Assembly: GCF_016612535.1 (NCBI RefSeq)
Contig: NZ_JAENXS010000005.1
Span: 102,558-166,557, forward strand
DNA length: 64,000 nucleotides
Direction of reading: 5' to 3'
Source: Bradyrhizobium diazoefficiens
Lineage (GTDB): Bacteria; Pseudomonadota; Alphaproteobacteria; Rhizobiales; Xanthobacteraceae
Shown: positions 40,950 to 50,030 of the stretch, piece by piece
Layout of the letters: every line of letters begins with the position of its first letter
Numbering within the stretch: position 1 is the first letter of the stretch
Program-made: the position numbers and the translations under genes
Notes under the pieces: model-generated
Database searches by the model: none
Told to the model about the DNA's origin: nothing
Seen by the model: only the letters and a program-made list of their open reading frames with translations

Positions 40950-42106
40950 CACACGCGCTCCAGAATGGCGGTCGAGGCGGCATGGCGAACGCCCAACAAT
41001 CCGCCGGTGCCGTGGGCGATGGCGAGATCGCAGTTTTTCACCTGCACCTTCGGATGCGCCTCACCGCGCAACTGCCTGACGGCTTCGAGGATCTTGGTCA
41101 TGCCGCCACGGTTGACGGGATGGTTGCTGCACAGGCCGCCGCCATCGGTGTTGAACGGCAGCTTGCCGACGCCCGAGATCAAATTGCCGTCGGCGACGAA
41201 CTTGCCGCCCTCGCCCTTCCTACAGAAGCCGAGGTCTTCGAGCTGCATCAAGACGGTGATGGTGAAGCTGTCATAGATCGAAGCGTATTTGATGTCCTGC
41301 GGCGTGATGCCGGCTTCCTCGAACGCGCGCGGGCCGGACCAGATGCCGGCGGAATACGTAAGGTCGAGATCCTTGCCGCCGCGCGGGCCCTTCATCGCCT
41401 CGCCATGGCCGATCAGCTTGACCAGCGGCTTCTTCAGGCTCCTGGCGATCTCCGGCGTCGTCACGATCAGCGCGCCGCCGCCGTCGGAGACGACGCAGCA
41501 ATCCATACGATGCAGGGGATCGGAGATCATCGGCGAGTTCAGCACGTCCTCGACGGTGACGACGTCCTTCAGCATCGCATGCGGATTGTATTGCGCGTGA
41601 TGGGAGGCTGCGACCTTGATCCAGGCGAGCTGCTCGCTGGTGGTGCCATAGTCGTGCATGTGGCGCATGGCACACATGCCATAGGCATTGTGCGTGGTCG
41701 CGCCATAAGCGGACTCGAAATCGACTTCCGCGCCGGCCGCGCGCGGCGGCATTGCGCCTGTGCGCGGCTTGCCGGCGAGCGTGATCAGCGCGATCGAGCA
41801 CTTGCCCGCCGCGATCGCTTCGGCGGCATGGCCGAGATGGATGATGTAGGAACAGCCGCCGGTCTCGGTGGAATCGACGTGACGGAGCTTTCTGGTGTTC
41901 AGGCCGAGATAATCGACCATCGGCCAGGCGCCGCCGGGCGCGTCGCCCGCGCAGAAATAGCCGTCGACATCGTCCTTGGAGAGCCCGGCATCCTCGATCG
42001 CGCCCTTGGCGACCTCGGCGTGGAGCTGGGCGGTGGATTTATCCGGCGCATGCCGGGTCGGGTGCTCGTAGATCCCGGCAATGTAGGCTTTGCCCTTGAT
42101 GGTCAA
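40949..42106 (-). CDS. Thiolase-superfamily protein (SCP-x/Ltp2 type)
   Basis: A 385-residue thiolase-fold protein starting TTG (MTIKGKAYIAGIYEHPTRH) nine bases after GGAG; no ATG fits the N-terminus. The nucleophile-loop Cys is in STETGGCSYIIHLG and the late motif reads CSNHPVNRGGM where thiolases have GHP, with HGTGGLLG at the end. These changes resemble SCP-x thiolases and Ltp2 retro-aldolases, whose partner is a DUF35 protein as encoded next. It may therefore cleave a hydroxyacyl-CoA rather than do ordinary thiolysis. Confidence 0.88.
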   Translation of the reverse strand: MTIKGKAYIAGIYEHPTRHAPDKSTAQLHAEVAKGAIEDAGLSKDDVDGYFCAGDAPGGAWPMVDYLGLNTRKLRHVDSTETGGCSYIIHLGHAAEAIAAGKCSIALITLAGKPRTGAMPPRAAGAEVDFESAYGATTHNAYGMCAMRHMHDYGTTSEQLAWIKVAASHHAQYNPHAMLKDVVTVEDVLNSPMISDPLHRMDCCVVSDGGGALIVTTPEIARSLKKPLVKLIGHGEAMKGPRGGKDLDLTYSAGIWSGPRAFEEAGITPQDIKYASIYDSFTITVLMQLEDLGFCRKGEGGKFVADGNLISGVGKLPFNTDGGGLCSNHPVNRGGMTKILEAVRQLRGEAHPKVQVKNCDLAIAHGTGGLLGVRHAASTAILERV

Positions 42107-42414
42107 AACAGAGGTCTCCGCTCGCGTTTCTTCTTGGCTCTTTTTTCTGAACCGCACTGGCCTGCTTGGCAAGCGCGGAAATATTCCGTCGGGCGAGAGG
42201 ACGGCGGCTCGGCGCAAATGGGGTGGCAACGGGCGCGGAGATCACTGCTCCTCAACATCGTCATCGCGAGCGCAATGACGGACACCACAGCCAAAATCCT
42301 AAAGGTGTTTTGCCCGACGGCACAAGCGATTTTTTCGTTTTATCGGAAACTATCATATTGGTCGAAAACAACCCCATGCACAGTAGAACGGTGGTTGATT
42401 TCAAACGGGAAATC
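42107..42414. other. Intergenic region between thiolase and oxidoreductase genes
   Basis: No gene. Contains a short CGTCATCGCGAGCGCAATGACGG repeat-type palindrome (42257-42282, CGTCAT...ATGACG) and an AT-richer stretch (42320-42370) after AAGGTGTTTTGCCCGACGGC, a sequence I recall as repeated in Bradyrhizobium intergenic DNA. It may hold the promoter of the acyl-CoA operon. Confidence 0.4.
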
Positions 42415-42530
42415 GTAGGGCGGGTTAGCCGAAGGCGTAACCCACCTCTCCGGTTTACACTTCGTCAGAGAAGGGGTGGGTTACGCCTGCGGACTGCGCT
42501 TCGCGCAGCCGCAGGGCTAACCCACCCTAC
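42415..42530. repeat. GTAGGGCGGGTTAG-type inverted repeat
   Basis: Begins GTAGGGCGGGTTAG and ends CTAACCCACCCTAC, with internal GTAACCCACC and GGTGGGTTACG, forming a nested long hairpin. Same family as 56947-57030 and 57669-57756. It lies directly after the oxidoreductase stop codon. Confidence 0.75.
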
Positions 42531-42534
42531 CAAG

Positions 42535-45500
42535 TTACTCCGCTGCGATCTGCCTTGGCGCGGGCGGCGGGCTGGCGAGGTCGGCGGCGAGCTGGGCGTA
42601 GCGGCCCTTGGCGTCGGCGACCGCCTTCTCCTTCACCGGGCCGTAGCCGCGGATGCGGTCGGGCAGTGACAGCAACTCGACCGACGTGTCGATCGTGAGC
42701 GGCGACAACAAGCCGAGCACGGTGGCGACATCCTTCTCGTAGCCCACGATCAAATCGCGTTCGAGCTTGCGATCGGCGCTGCGGCCGAAAATATCGAGCG
42801 GCGTGCCGCGCAGGAATTTGAACTTTGCCAGCACACCGAACATTTTCAGCATCCACGGGCCGAAGGCGCGCTTCTTCGGACGGCCGAGCGCATCGACGCC
42901 GGACGCCAAAATCGGCGGCGCCAGGTTGAAGCTGAACTTGAAATCGCCCTCGAACTGGTCGCGGAGCTGCTGGGCGAAGGCGCCGTCGGTGAAGAGCCGC
43001 GCGACCTCGTACTCGTCCTTGTAGGCGAGCAGTTTTGCGTAGTTGATCGCAACCGCACGCGGCAGCGCATCGTCATAACCGCCCTGCTTCGCGGCGTCAC
43101 GGACCTGGTCGACCAGCTTGCGATAGCGCCTGGCGAGACGGCCGTTCTGGTAGGCCGTGAGATGCTTGGCACGGTGTTCGATGACTTCGTCCAGCGTCAT
43201 GGCATCCAGCGTCTTGGGCGCGACGACCTCGTCCGTGCCCTTCAGCATGTCGGCGAGGCGCGCCGGATCGGCAACCGCGAGGCGGCCGAGGCGGAAGGCT
43301 TCCTTGTTCATCTTGATCGCGACGCCGTTGACCTCGATCGCCTGCTCGATCGATTCCGCCGACAGCGGGAATAGCCCCTTCTGGTAGGCGTAGCCCATCA
43401 TCATCATGTTGGTGGCGATGCTGTCGCCGAGCAGCTGCTCGGCCGGCTTGGTGAAATCGAAGAAGACGGAATCCTTGTGCAGCGCCGTTTCCAACAATCC
43501 GTTCAGCTTGCGAGTCTGGAAGTTGAAGTCGCGATTGAGGACGAAGTCCGCGGTCGGAATGACGTGGCTGTTGATGATGCCGTGGGTCCGACTGGAGTCG
43601 CAGAGCGAAATCGTGTCCTTGGCGACGGCGACCACCTCGTCGGCGGCAAGCACGACGTCGGCCGTGCCGGTGACGATGCGCGAACAGGTCACCTCGGCCG
43701 GATGATCAGACAGGCGGACGTGGCTCAGCACCGCGCCGCCCTTCTGCGCGAGACCGGACATGTCGAGAATCATCGAGGCCTTGCCCTCGATATGTGCGGC
43801 CATGCCGAGCAGCGCGCCGATGGTCAGCACGCCGGTGCCGCCAACACCGCCGACGGCGATGTTGTAGGGTTTGTCCAGCGAGGGACGCGACGCCGGCTCG
43901 GGCAACGTCCCGATGTCAGCGAGTTCGGCCGGCGCGCGATGGCGCGGCTTGCCGCCGTCGATCGTGACGAAGGACGGGCAGAAGCCCTTTACGCAGGAAT
44001 AGTCCTTATTGCAGGACGACTGGTTGATGGCGCGCTTGCGGCCGAACTCGGTCTCCAGCGGCTCGACCGAGATGCAGTTCGACTGCACCGAGCAATCGCC
44101 GCAGCCTTCACATACCGCGGGATTGATGAGCACACGGCGCGCCGGATCCTCCAGCGTGCCGCGCTTGCGGCGGCGGCGCTTCTCCGCCGCGCAGGTCTGC
44201 ACAAAGACGATCGCGGATGCGCCCTTCACCTGGCGCAGCGTTTTCTGAACCGCGTCGAGTTCGTCCCGATGCGCGGTCTTGACGCCGGGCGCGATCTCGT
44301 TGGCCGGATAGGCGTCAGGATTCTCCGAAACGAGGTAGATCTCGCGGATACCTTCGCTATGGAGCTGGAAGGTAATCTGCTGCGGCGACAATTCGCCGTC
44401 GACATGCTGGCCGCCGGTCATTGCGGTCGCATCGTTATAGAGGATCTTGTAGGTGATGTTGGCGCCGGAGGCGACCGCCTGGCGGATCGCGAGGCTGCCG
44501 GAGTGGAAATAGGTGCCATCGCCGAGATTGGCGAACACATGCTCTTCCTTGGTAAAGGGGGCAACGCCGACCCACGGCACGCCCTCGCCGCCCATATGGG
44601 TGAAGGTCTCGGTGGAGCGATCCATCCACAGCGCCATGAAGTGGCAACCGATGCCGGCAAAGGCGCGGCTGCCTTCGGGCACCTTGGTCGAGGTATTGTG
44701 GGGACAGCCGGAGCAGAAGTATGGCGTACGGGAGACGGGTGCCACGGCCTGCATCTGGGTGGCCTGGCGGCCGTTGAACCAGTCGGCCTTGGCGCGGAGC
44801 ATGCTTGCAATTTCGGGATTGAGATCAAGTCGAAGCAGGCGCTCGGTGAGCGAACTGGCCAGTGAGGCGACGCTGAGCTCTTCGGCAAAGGGGAGGAAGC
44901 GCTTGTCGTGATCGTCCATCTTGCCGATGATGCGGGGGCGGACGTCGTCACGCCAGTTAAACAGCTCCTGCTTGACCTGGTTTTCGACGATCTCGCGGCG
45001 CTCTTCGATAATGAAGATTTCCTCGAGGCCTACAGCGAATTGCCTGACGCCTTCCGGCTCCAGCGGCCAGGGCATGCCGATCTTGTACAACCGAAGTCCG
45101 ATCTTGGCGGCGACCTCGGGTGTGATACCGAGCTCGCGCAGCGCCTGCCGGATGTCCTCGTAGCTCTTGCCCGAGGCCATGATGCCGTAGCGGGCGTTCG
45201 GCGAATCCATGGTGATGCGGTTCACCTTGTTGGCGCGCGCAAAAGCGATCGCGGCAAAGCCCTTGTAGTCCTGCAGACGGCGGTCCTGGGCAAAGCGGTC
45301 GTCGGGCCAGCGCAGATTGAGGCCACCCTCGGGCATCTCAAAATCGGTAGGGATCACGAACGGCGTCATCTCGTCGGTGAGATCGATCTCGGCGGTGGTC
45401 TCCACCGTCTCGGTGATCACTTTCATGCCGACCCAGCAGCCCGAATAGCGCGACATCGCGATGCCGAGCAGGCCCATCTCGATCATCTCGTGGATGCTCG

Positions 45501-46026
45501 ACGGGTAGAGATACGGCATCAGCGCCGAGATGAAGGCGTGGTCGGATTGATGCGGGACGGTTGAGGATTTAGCGCCGTGGTCGTCACCGGCCAGGCACAG
45601 CACGCCGCCGTTCTTGGCGGAGCCGGCGGCATTGCCGTGGCGGAAGACGTCGCCGCAGCGGTCGACGCCGGGGCCCTTGCCGTACCAGATGCCAACCACG
45701 CCGTCGTGTTTGGCACCGGGGGAAAGGTTGAGCTGCTGCGAGCCCCAGACCGCGGTCGCCGCCAGATCCTCGTTCACGCCGGGCTGGAATTTGATGTTGT
45801 ACTGCTCGAGATGCTTTCGCGCGGCAAACAGCTGCTGGTCGTAGCCGCCGAGCGGCGAGCCGCGATAGCCGGAGATGAAGCCTGCGGTGTTCAGCCCGGC
45901 GGCGCGGTCGCGACGAATCTGGGCCATGGGCAGGCGGACCAGCGCCTGGATGCCCGTCGTGAAGATATGGCCGGTGTCCTGGGTGTACTTTTGATCGAGA
46001 CTGATCGGACCCTGGTTGATGCCCAT
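42535..46026 (-). CDS. Indolepyruvate:ferredoxin oxidoreductase, fused alpha-gamma form
   Basis: A 1163-residue enzyme that oxidatively decarboxylates aryl (or branched) 2-keto acids to acyl-CoA. It carries the N-terminal pyrimidine-binding domain (GFISGYRGSPLGGYDQQL), a TPP-binding segment (GIGCHFMALWMDRSTETFTH, NLGDGTYFHSG), a clostridial-type Fe-S segment CEGCGDCSVQSNCIS with further cysteines in CNKDYSCVKGFCPSF, and the gamma domain (GGVGGTGVLTIGALLGMAA). Its indoleacetyl-CoA or similar product could enter the pathway encoded downstream. Confidence 0.93.
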   Translation of the reverse strand: MGINQGPISLDQKYTQDTGHIFTTGIQALVRLPMAQIRRDRAAGLNTAGFISGYRGSPLGGYDQQLFAARKHLEQYNIKFQPGVNEDLAATAVWGSQQLNLSPGAKHDGVVGIWYGKGPGVDRCGDVFRHGNAAGSAKNGGVLCLAGDDHGAKSSTVPHQSDHAFISALMPYLYPSSIHEMIEMGLLGIAMSRYSGCWVGMKVITETVETTAEIDLTDEMTPFVIPTDFEMPEGGLNLRWPDDRFAQDRRLQDYKGFAAIAFARANKVNRITMDSPNARYGIMASGKSYEDIRQALRELGITPEVAAKIGLRLYKIGMPWPLEPEGVRQFAVGLEEIFIIEERREIVENQVKQELFNWRDDVRPRIIGKMDDHDKRFLPFAEELSVASLASSLTERLLRLDLNPEIASMLRAKADWFNGRQATQMQAVAPVSRTPYFCSGCPHNTSTKVPEGSRAFAGIGCHFMALWMDRSTETFTHMGGEGVPWVGVAPFTKEEHVFANLGDGTYFHSGSLAIRQAVASGANITYKILYNDATAMTGGQHVDGELSPQQITFQLHSEGIREIYLVSENPDAYPANEIAPGVKTAHRDELDAVQKTLRQVKGASAIVFVQTCAAEKRRRRKRGTLEDPARRVLINPAVCEGCGDCSVQSNCISVEPLETEFGRKRAINQSSCNKDYSCVKGFCPSFVTIDGGKPRHRAPAELADIGTLPEPASRPSLDKPYNIAVGGVGGTGVLTIGALLGMAAHIEGKASMILDMSGLAQKGGAVLSHVRLSDHPAEVTCSRIVTGTADVVLAADEVVAVAKDTISLCDSSRTHGIINSHVIPTADFVLNRDFNFQTRKLNGLLETALHKDSVFFDFTKPAEQLLGDSIATNMMMMGYAYQKGLFPLSAESIEQAIEVNGVAIKMNKEAFRLGRLAVADPARLADMLKGTDEVVAPKTLDAMTLDEVIEHRAKHLTAYQNGRLARRYRKLVDQVRDAAKQGGYDDALPRAVAINYAKLLAYKDEYEVARLFTDGAFAQQLRDQFEGDFKFSFNLAPPILASGVDALGRPKKRAFGPWMLKMFGVLAKFKFLRGTPLDIFGRSADRKLERDLIVGYEKDVATVLGLLSPLTIDTSVELLSLPDRIRGYGPVKEKAVADAKGRYAQLAADLASPPPAPRQIAAE

Positions 46027-46250
46027 GTCTTCCTCTTTCGCCCTTTTTGAGCGTTTGGCTGCTTAAGCCGTTGCCTACCCGTTATTTTTAGCTAGGGCGC
46101 GTCGACCACTTTCGCCACTCTATGTCGGATATTTCATGGTCCGCATCACAAATCTGGCTCCGGTTCGATCTCCGGCAATAATCGCAATTTCGTGGCTGCA
46201 AAGGCACCGGCTATTTTCAGTTTGTGTCACCATACCCCGGCGTCGCGAAA

Positions 46251-46270
46251 CGACGTGACGTCGCTATAAT
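46251..46270 (+). promoter_or_regulatory. -10 box and palindrome upstream of the cytochrome gene
   Basis: A consensus TATAAT at 46265-46270 is immediately preceded by the perfect palindrome CGACGT-G-ACGTCG (46251-46263). No good -35 is visible at 16-18 bp, which would fit an activator-dependent promoter or a repressor site overlapping the core. The ATG is 38 bp downstream. Confidence 0.4.
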
Positions 46271-46307
46271 GCGGTTGGGCTTTGGGTCGCGGGATGAAGG
46301 GTCGAGG

Positions 46308-47534
46308 ATGCGGACGATTCTGGTTGGCCTGGCTCTGGCAGGTTTGGCCTTGTGCAGTGCGATTGCGAGCCCGGCTTTCGCCGCCGAGCCGTCGCCCGAG
46401 TTGATCGCCTATGGCCAGTCCCTGGTCGAGGCCGGCGACTGTGCGGGCTGCCACACCGCCGATCCCGCAAAGCCCTTCGCCGGGGGCAAGCGCATCGACA
46501 CGCCCTTCGGCGCGATCTACGCGCCCAACCTGACGCCGGACCGCGACACCGGGATCGGCGCCTGGAGCGACGACGATTTCACGCGTGCCGTGCGCACCGG
46601 CACCGCGCCGGATGGCTCGCTCTATTACCCGGCCTTCCCCTACCCCTACTTCACCCATATGACTAAGGACGACACGCTCGCGATCCGCGCCTATCTCGGC
46701 ACGCTGGCGCCCGTCGTCAGCCGCAACAAGCCGCCGGAGCTGCGCTGGCCGCTCGGCTATCGCGGCCTGATGCGGGCCTGGAACTTTCTGTTCTTCAAGC
46801 CCGGCCTGTTCGAGCCGGACCAGAGCAAGGGCGCGGCGTGGAACAGGGGCGGCTATCTCGTCACCGGACTCGGCCATTGTGGCGCCTGCCACACGCCGAA
46901 GAACTATTTTGGCGCGGACAAGACTACGCAGGCGCTGACCGGCAGCGAGCTCGGCGGCTGGTACGCGCCGCGCCTCGATGGCGCCGCGCGGACCGGATTG
47001 CAGAATTGGAGCGCGCAGGACATCGTGGAATATCTGCAAAGCGGCCGCAACGCCAAAAGCCATGCCGGCGGGCCGATGGCCGACGTAATCGTCAATTCGA
47101 CCTCGAAGATGAGCGACGCCGATGTGCGTGCGATGGCGGTGTACCTGAAGAGCCTGCCGCCGGCGCGCCGCGAGACCATCGTGACGCCGCCGGACGATGC
47201 CGAGATGAAAGCCGGTCAGGCGGTCTACGCCAAGCTCTGCATCGCCTGCCATGAGGGCGATGGCTCAGGCAGCCCGCGCATCTATCCGCCATTGCCGGCC
47301 AATGCGCTGCTGCAATCGATCAACCCGTCCTCGACCTTACGCGTGATCCTCGACGGCGCGCGCACCGTGACGACGCCCCGGGCACCGAACACCGGAGAGA
47401 TGCCGGGCTATGCCAGGCAATTGTCCGACGAAGAGATCGCGGCGGTCGTGAACTACATCCGCAATTCCTGGGGCAACGCGGCGCCGCTGGTGACACCCGC
47501 GCAGGTCGCGAAGGCGCGCGGGCAAGAGTCGTAG
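46308..47534 (+). CDS. Triheme cytochrome c (alcohol/gluconate dehydrogenase-type subunit)
   Basis: A 408-residue exported protein with signal peptide (MRTILVGLALAGLALCSAIA, ending AFAAE) and three CXXCH heme sites: CAGCH (45-49), CGACH (about residue 192) and CIACH (about residue 314). This domain series is that of the cytochrome subunit of membrane-bound PQQ/FAD dehydrogenases, which passes electrons to ubiquinol oxidase. No dehydrogenase subunit is adjacent, so it is an orphan here. GAGG lies directly before the ATG. Confidence 0.9.
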   Translation: MRTILVGLALAGLALCSAIASPAFAAEPSPELIAYGQSLVEAGDCAGCHTADPAKPFAGGKRIDTPFGAIYAPNLTPDRDTGIGAWSDDDFTRAVRTGTAPDGSLYYPAFPYPYFTHMTKDDTLAIRAYLGTLAPVVSRNKPPELRWPLGYRGLMRAWNFLFFKPGLFEPDQSKGAAWNRGGYLVTGLGHCGACHTPKNYFGADKTTQALTGSELGGWYAPRLDGAARTGLQNWSAQDIVEYLQSGRNAKSHAGGPMADVIVNSTSKMSDADVRAMAVYLKSLPPARRETIVTPPDDAEMKAGQAVYAKLCIACHEGDGSGSPRIYPPLPANALLQSINPSSTLRVILDGARTVTTPRAPNTGEMPGYARQLSDEEIAAVVNYIRNSWGNAAPLVTPAQVAKARGQES

Positions 47535-48185
47535 CTACGGCCCTCGCTCCTCGTCCCCGGTGAAGACGAATTTCGGCATCTCCCACTTGTAGCGCACCGC
47601 GAGCAGGCGGAGGCTGATGCCGAGCACGAAGGTCAGGATAGTCCAGATCTCGGCGTTGATGTTCAATCCGAATGCCGTGGCATAGAACAAACCGGTCACC
47701 ACCGAGACCGTGGCATAGAGCTCGGAACGAAACAGCAGCGGCACGTCGTTGCAGAGCACATCGCGCAACACGCCGCCGGCGCAGCCCGTCACCATGCCGG
47801 AGACGATGACGATCGGCAGCGTGGCGTCCATCTGCCAGGCGACGTCGCAGCCGGTCATGGTGAAGACCACGAGGCCGATCGCATCGAGCACGATGAAGGC
47901 GACCTTCAGCCGGTGCACGAGGCGCGCGAACAGGATGGTGAGGAAGGCCGCGCCGCCGGCGAGCGCGAGATAGATCGGGTTTTGCACCCAGGCCAGCGGA
48001 TAGTGTCCAAGGAAGAGATCGCGCAACGTGCCGCCGCCGAGCGCCGTGATGCAGCCGAGAAAGCAGACCCCCAGCCAGTCCATGCTGCGGCGGCCGGCAG
48101 CGAGCGCGGCGGTCATGCCCTGCGCGGCGACGGCGGCGAGCGACAGGAAATGCAGCACACTATCGCTCGGCGGCAGGCTCCACAT
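47535..48185 (-). CDS. TRIC cation channel / UPF0126 family membrane protein
   Basis: A 216-residue inner-membrane protein with seven helices arranged as an internal duplication. Each half carries the family signature: ITALGGGTLRDLFLG and MVTGCAGGVLRDVLCND. Bacterial homologues form trimeric monovalent-cation channels. Start at 48185 with GGAAGGGAACAATCG upstream. Ends against the cytochrome gene in convergent orientation. Confidence 0.9.
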   Translation of the reverse strand: MWSLPPSDSVLHFLSLAAVAAQGMTAALAAGRRSMDWLGVCFLGCITALGGGTLRDLFLGHYPLAWVQNPIYLALAGGAAFLTILFARLVHRLKVAFIVLDAIGLVVFTMTGCDVAWQMDATLPIVIVSGMVTGCAGGVLRDVLCNDVPLLFRSELYATVSVVTGLFYATAFGLNINAEIWTILTFVLGISLRLLAVRYKWEMPKFVFTGDEERGP

Positions 48186-48349
48186 CGATTGTTCCCTTCC
48201 ACTGCCATGGAACTTGCGCAGAGAGTTCCCGCATGAACAGGTTCCCGATTCCTGGCGTGAGGGCAACATGCGACGAAAGCATAAGGAGCGCGGAACAGAA
48301 TCTCGCATCCACGGGTTGTCCCGCGGCAATAAACGAGGAGACCCAATCG

Positions 48350-48742
48350 ATGGCTGACGACCGTTTTCCGAACGATCCGTATCGCCCAAACTTCACCGAC
48401 GATGAGTACCTTCGCGCGGCGCGCCGGGATGCCGACCTTCAGGCCGATCCCGAGCTCGGCGAAGGCCCCGCCTCCAGCGGCAAAATCGCGCTGTTTGCGG
48501 TAGCCATCGCCCTGGTGCTCGGCGCGGTGTTCTATGGGCTGAACAATACCAGCACAAGTAACCAGGCGAGCAACGCGCCGGCGACGCAGACTGCGCAACA
48601 GGCGCCGTCGACCAATCCGGCAGCGCCTCCCGGCATGCGAGACGTGACGCCGCGCAACAACACCGCGCCGGGCGTGACCACGGGTGCGGCGCCGAGCAAA
48701 CCGGCCCCGGACACGCAGACTCCGTCCGACGGTGCGAAGTAA
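48350..48742 (+). CDS. Single-pass membrane protein, unknown function
   Basis: A 130-residue protein starting MADDRFPNDPYRPNFTDDEY after GAGGAGACCC. It has an acidic cytoplasmic N-terminus, one helix (about 48-68, IALFAVAIALVLGAVFYGL), and a Ala/Pro/Thr/Asn-rich extracytoplasmic tail without charge. No enzymatic motif. Followed by a strong terminator. Confidence 0.72.
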   Translation: MADDRFPNDPYRPNFTDDEYLRAARRDADLQADPELGEGPASSGKIALFAVAIALVLGAVFYGLNNTSTSNQASNAPATQTAQQAPSTNPAAPPGMRDVTPRNNTAPGVTTGAAPSKPAPDTQTPSDGAK

Positions 48743-48763
48743 CGATTTACAACAATGTGCGAC

Positions 48764-48790
48764 AGCGGCGGGACCATGAGTCCCGCCGCT
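48764..48790. terminator. Bidirectional terminator hairpin
   Basis: AGCGGCGGGA-CCATGAG-TCCCGCCGCT has a perfect 10-bp stem, followed by TTCGCTT on the plus strand. It separates the small membrane protein gene from the convergent PEP-mutase family gene. Confidence 0.7.
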
Positions 48791-48795
48791 TTCGC

Positions 48796-49605
48796 TTAGC
48801 TAAACATCTTGTTGAGCTCGCCGCCGGGATAGCCGCTGGCAAGCTCGGCAAACGTCCCCTTCTCCGCCATCTCCTTCGCGGCGCGCATGAACCCGCCCCA
48901 GGCAGCACGCGCAAGCGAGCCGCCGACGCTGATGCGGCGCACGCCGAGATCCTCGGCTTCCTTTAATGACAGCCCGGAGCCGCCGACCAGGAGGTTGAAC
49001 GGCTTTGGTGCGACAGCCTTCACCACAGCGACGATGTCCTCGCGCGTCTTCAGGCCCGGCGCATAGAGGCAGTCGGCACCGGCATCCGCATAAGCGGTGA
49101 GCCGGTCGATGACGAGCTTGAGGTCGGTCACGCCCCAGAGATAGGCCTCGCAGCGGCCGACCAGCAGCGTGCCGCTGTCGCCGATCGCCTTGCGCGAGGC
49201 CTTGATGCGCTCGACCGCGAGGGCATGGTCGTAGAGCGGCTTGTCCTTGTCACCGGTGGAATCCTCGATCGAGAGGCCCGCGACGCCCGTGCGCACACCG
49301 CGCTCGACATTGTCAGCGACCTGATCGGGCTCGACCGCGAAGCCGCCTTCGAAATCCGCGTTGACGGGAATGTCCACGGACGAGCTCAATGCTGCCAGAT
49401 GCCGACAGACATCGTCGACGGTGACGCGGTTGTCGGCTTTGCCGATGGTCCAGGCAAAGCCCGCGCTGGATGACGCCAGCGCCTTGAAACCCAGATGCTG
49501 CAACGCTTTGGCGCTGCCGACATCGACGGGATTGGGCAGGATGAAGCAGCCGCTCTCGTGCATCTTCCTGAACGCCGTGCGCTTGTCAGCGGTTGTCACA
49601 TGCAT
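48796..49605 (-). CDS. Isocitrate lyase/PEP mutase-family enzyme
   Basis: A 269-residue TIM-barrel enzyme starting MHVTTADKRTAFRKM with GGGAGAG upstream. Family motifs: CFILPNPVDVGSAKALQHLG, NADFEGG in the metal loop, LSIEDSTG, and VGRCEAYLWG. The catalytic KKCGH loop of isocitrate lyase is absent, so it belongs to the carboxyphosphonoenolpyruvate/oxaloacetase-like subgroup that cleaves or forms C-C or C-P bonds. Substrate not known. Confidence 0.88.
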   Translation of the reverse strand: MHVTTADKRTAFRKMHESGCFILPNPVDVGSAKALQHLGFKALASSSAGFAWTIGKADNRVTVDDVCRHLAALSSSVDIPVNADFEGGFAVEPDQVADNVERGVRTGVAGLSIEDSTGDKDKPLYDHALAVERIKASRKAIGDSGTLLVGRCEAYLWGVTDLKLVIDRLTAYADAGADCLYAPGLKTREDIVAVVKAVAPKPFNLLVGGSGLSLKEAEDLGVRRISVGGSLARAAWGGFMRAAKEMAEKGTFAELASGYPGGELNKMFS

Positions 49606-49656
49606 GTTTCTCTCCCTTGTTGGCCGCGCAGAGATAGGCACGCGTTTTCGATCGCG

Positions 49657-50007
49657 CTAGTGCGCGTCGTGCACCGCGCGGCTGTCCTTCGGCGCCTGCT
49701 CGCGGTCATTCATGCCGTAGTCGCGGAGCACACTGGCGATACGCAGATGATAGTCGGCAAATATCTTTGCTCTGCCCTTGGCCTGCGTACGGCGGTGCTC
49801 CATCGTATTGCGCCAGGCTGCGACGGCGGCCTCATCCCGCCAGAACGACAGCGACAGGATCTTGCCCTTCTCGGTCAGGCTCTCGAAGCGCTCGACCGAG
49901 ATGAAGCCGTCGATGGTTTGCAGGATCGGCTTCAGATCAGCCGCGAGATCGAAATAATCCTGGCTATATTCGGGCTTGGGCCAGACCTCGAAGATCACGG
50001 CGATCAT
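49657..50007 (-). CDS. Antibiotic biosynthesis monooxygenase-domain protein
   Basis: A 116-residue dimeric alpha+beta barrel protein: MIAVIFEVWPKPEYSQDY, GFISVERFESLTEKGKILSL, SFWRDEAAVAAWRNTMEHRR. Family members are heme-degrading or quinol monooxygenases, and many have no known activity. The ATG at 50007 is preferred to 50013 because AGGAG touches the latter. Adjacent to another dimeric alpha+beta barrel gene (NIPSNAP), same strand, 23 bp apart. Confidence 0.85.
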   Translation of the reverse strand: MIAVIFEVWPKPEYSQDYFDLAADLKPILQTIDGFISVERFESLTEKGKILSLSFWRDEAAVAAWRNTMEHRRTQAKGRAKIFADYHLRIASVLRDYGMNDREQAPKDSRAVHDAH

Positions 50008-50030
50008 GGGCATCTCCTGTAATTGGTGCC

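Noticed and set aside
43477..44865. A 462-codon frame antisense to the oxidoreductase
   Set aside because: Shadow of a gene with clear TPP and Fe-S motifs.
48292..48318. EcfG-type (GGAAC-N17-GGTT) promoter before the 48350 gene
   Set aside because: The -35 fits GGAAC, but the -10 lacks the CGTT core, so it is below what I would claim.
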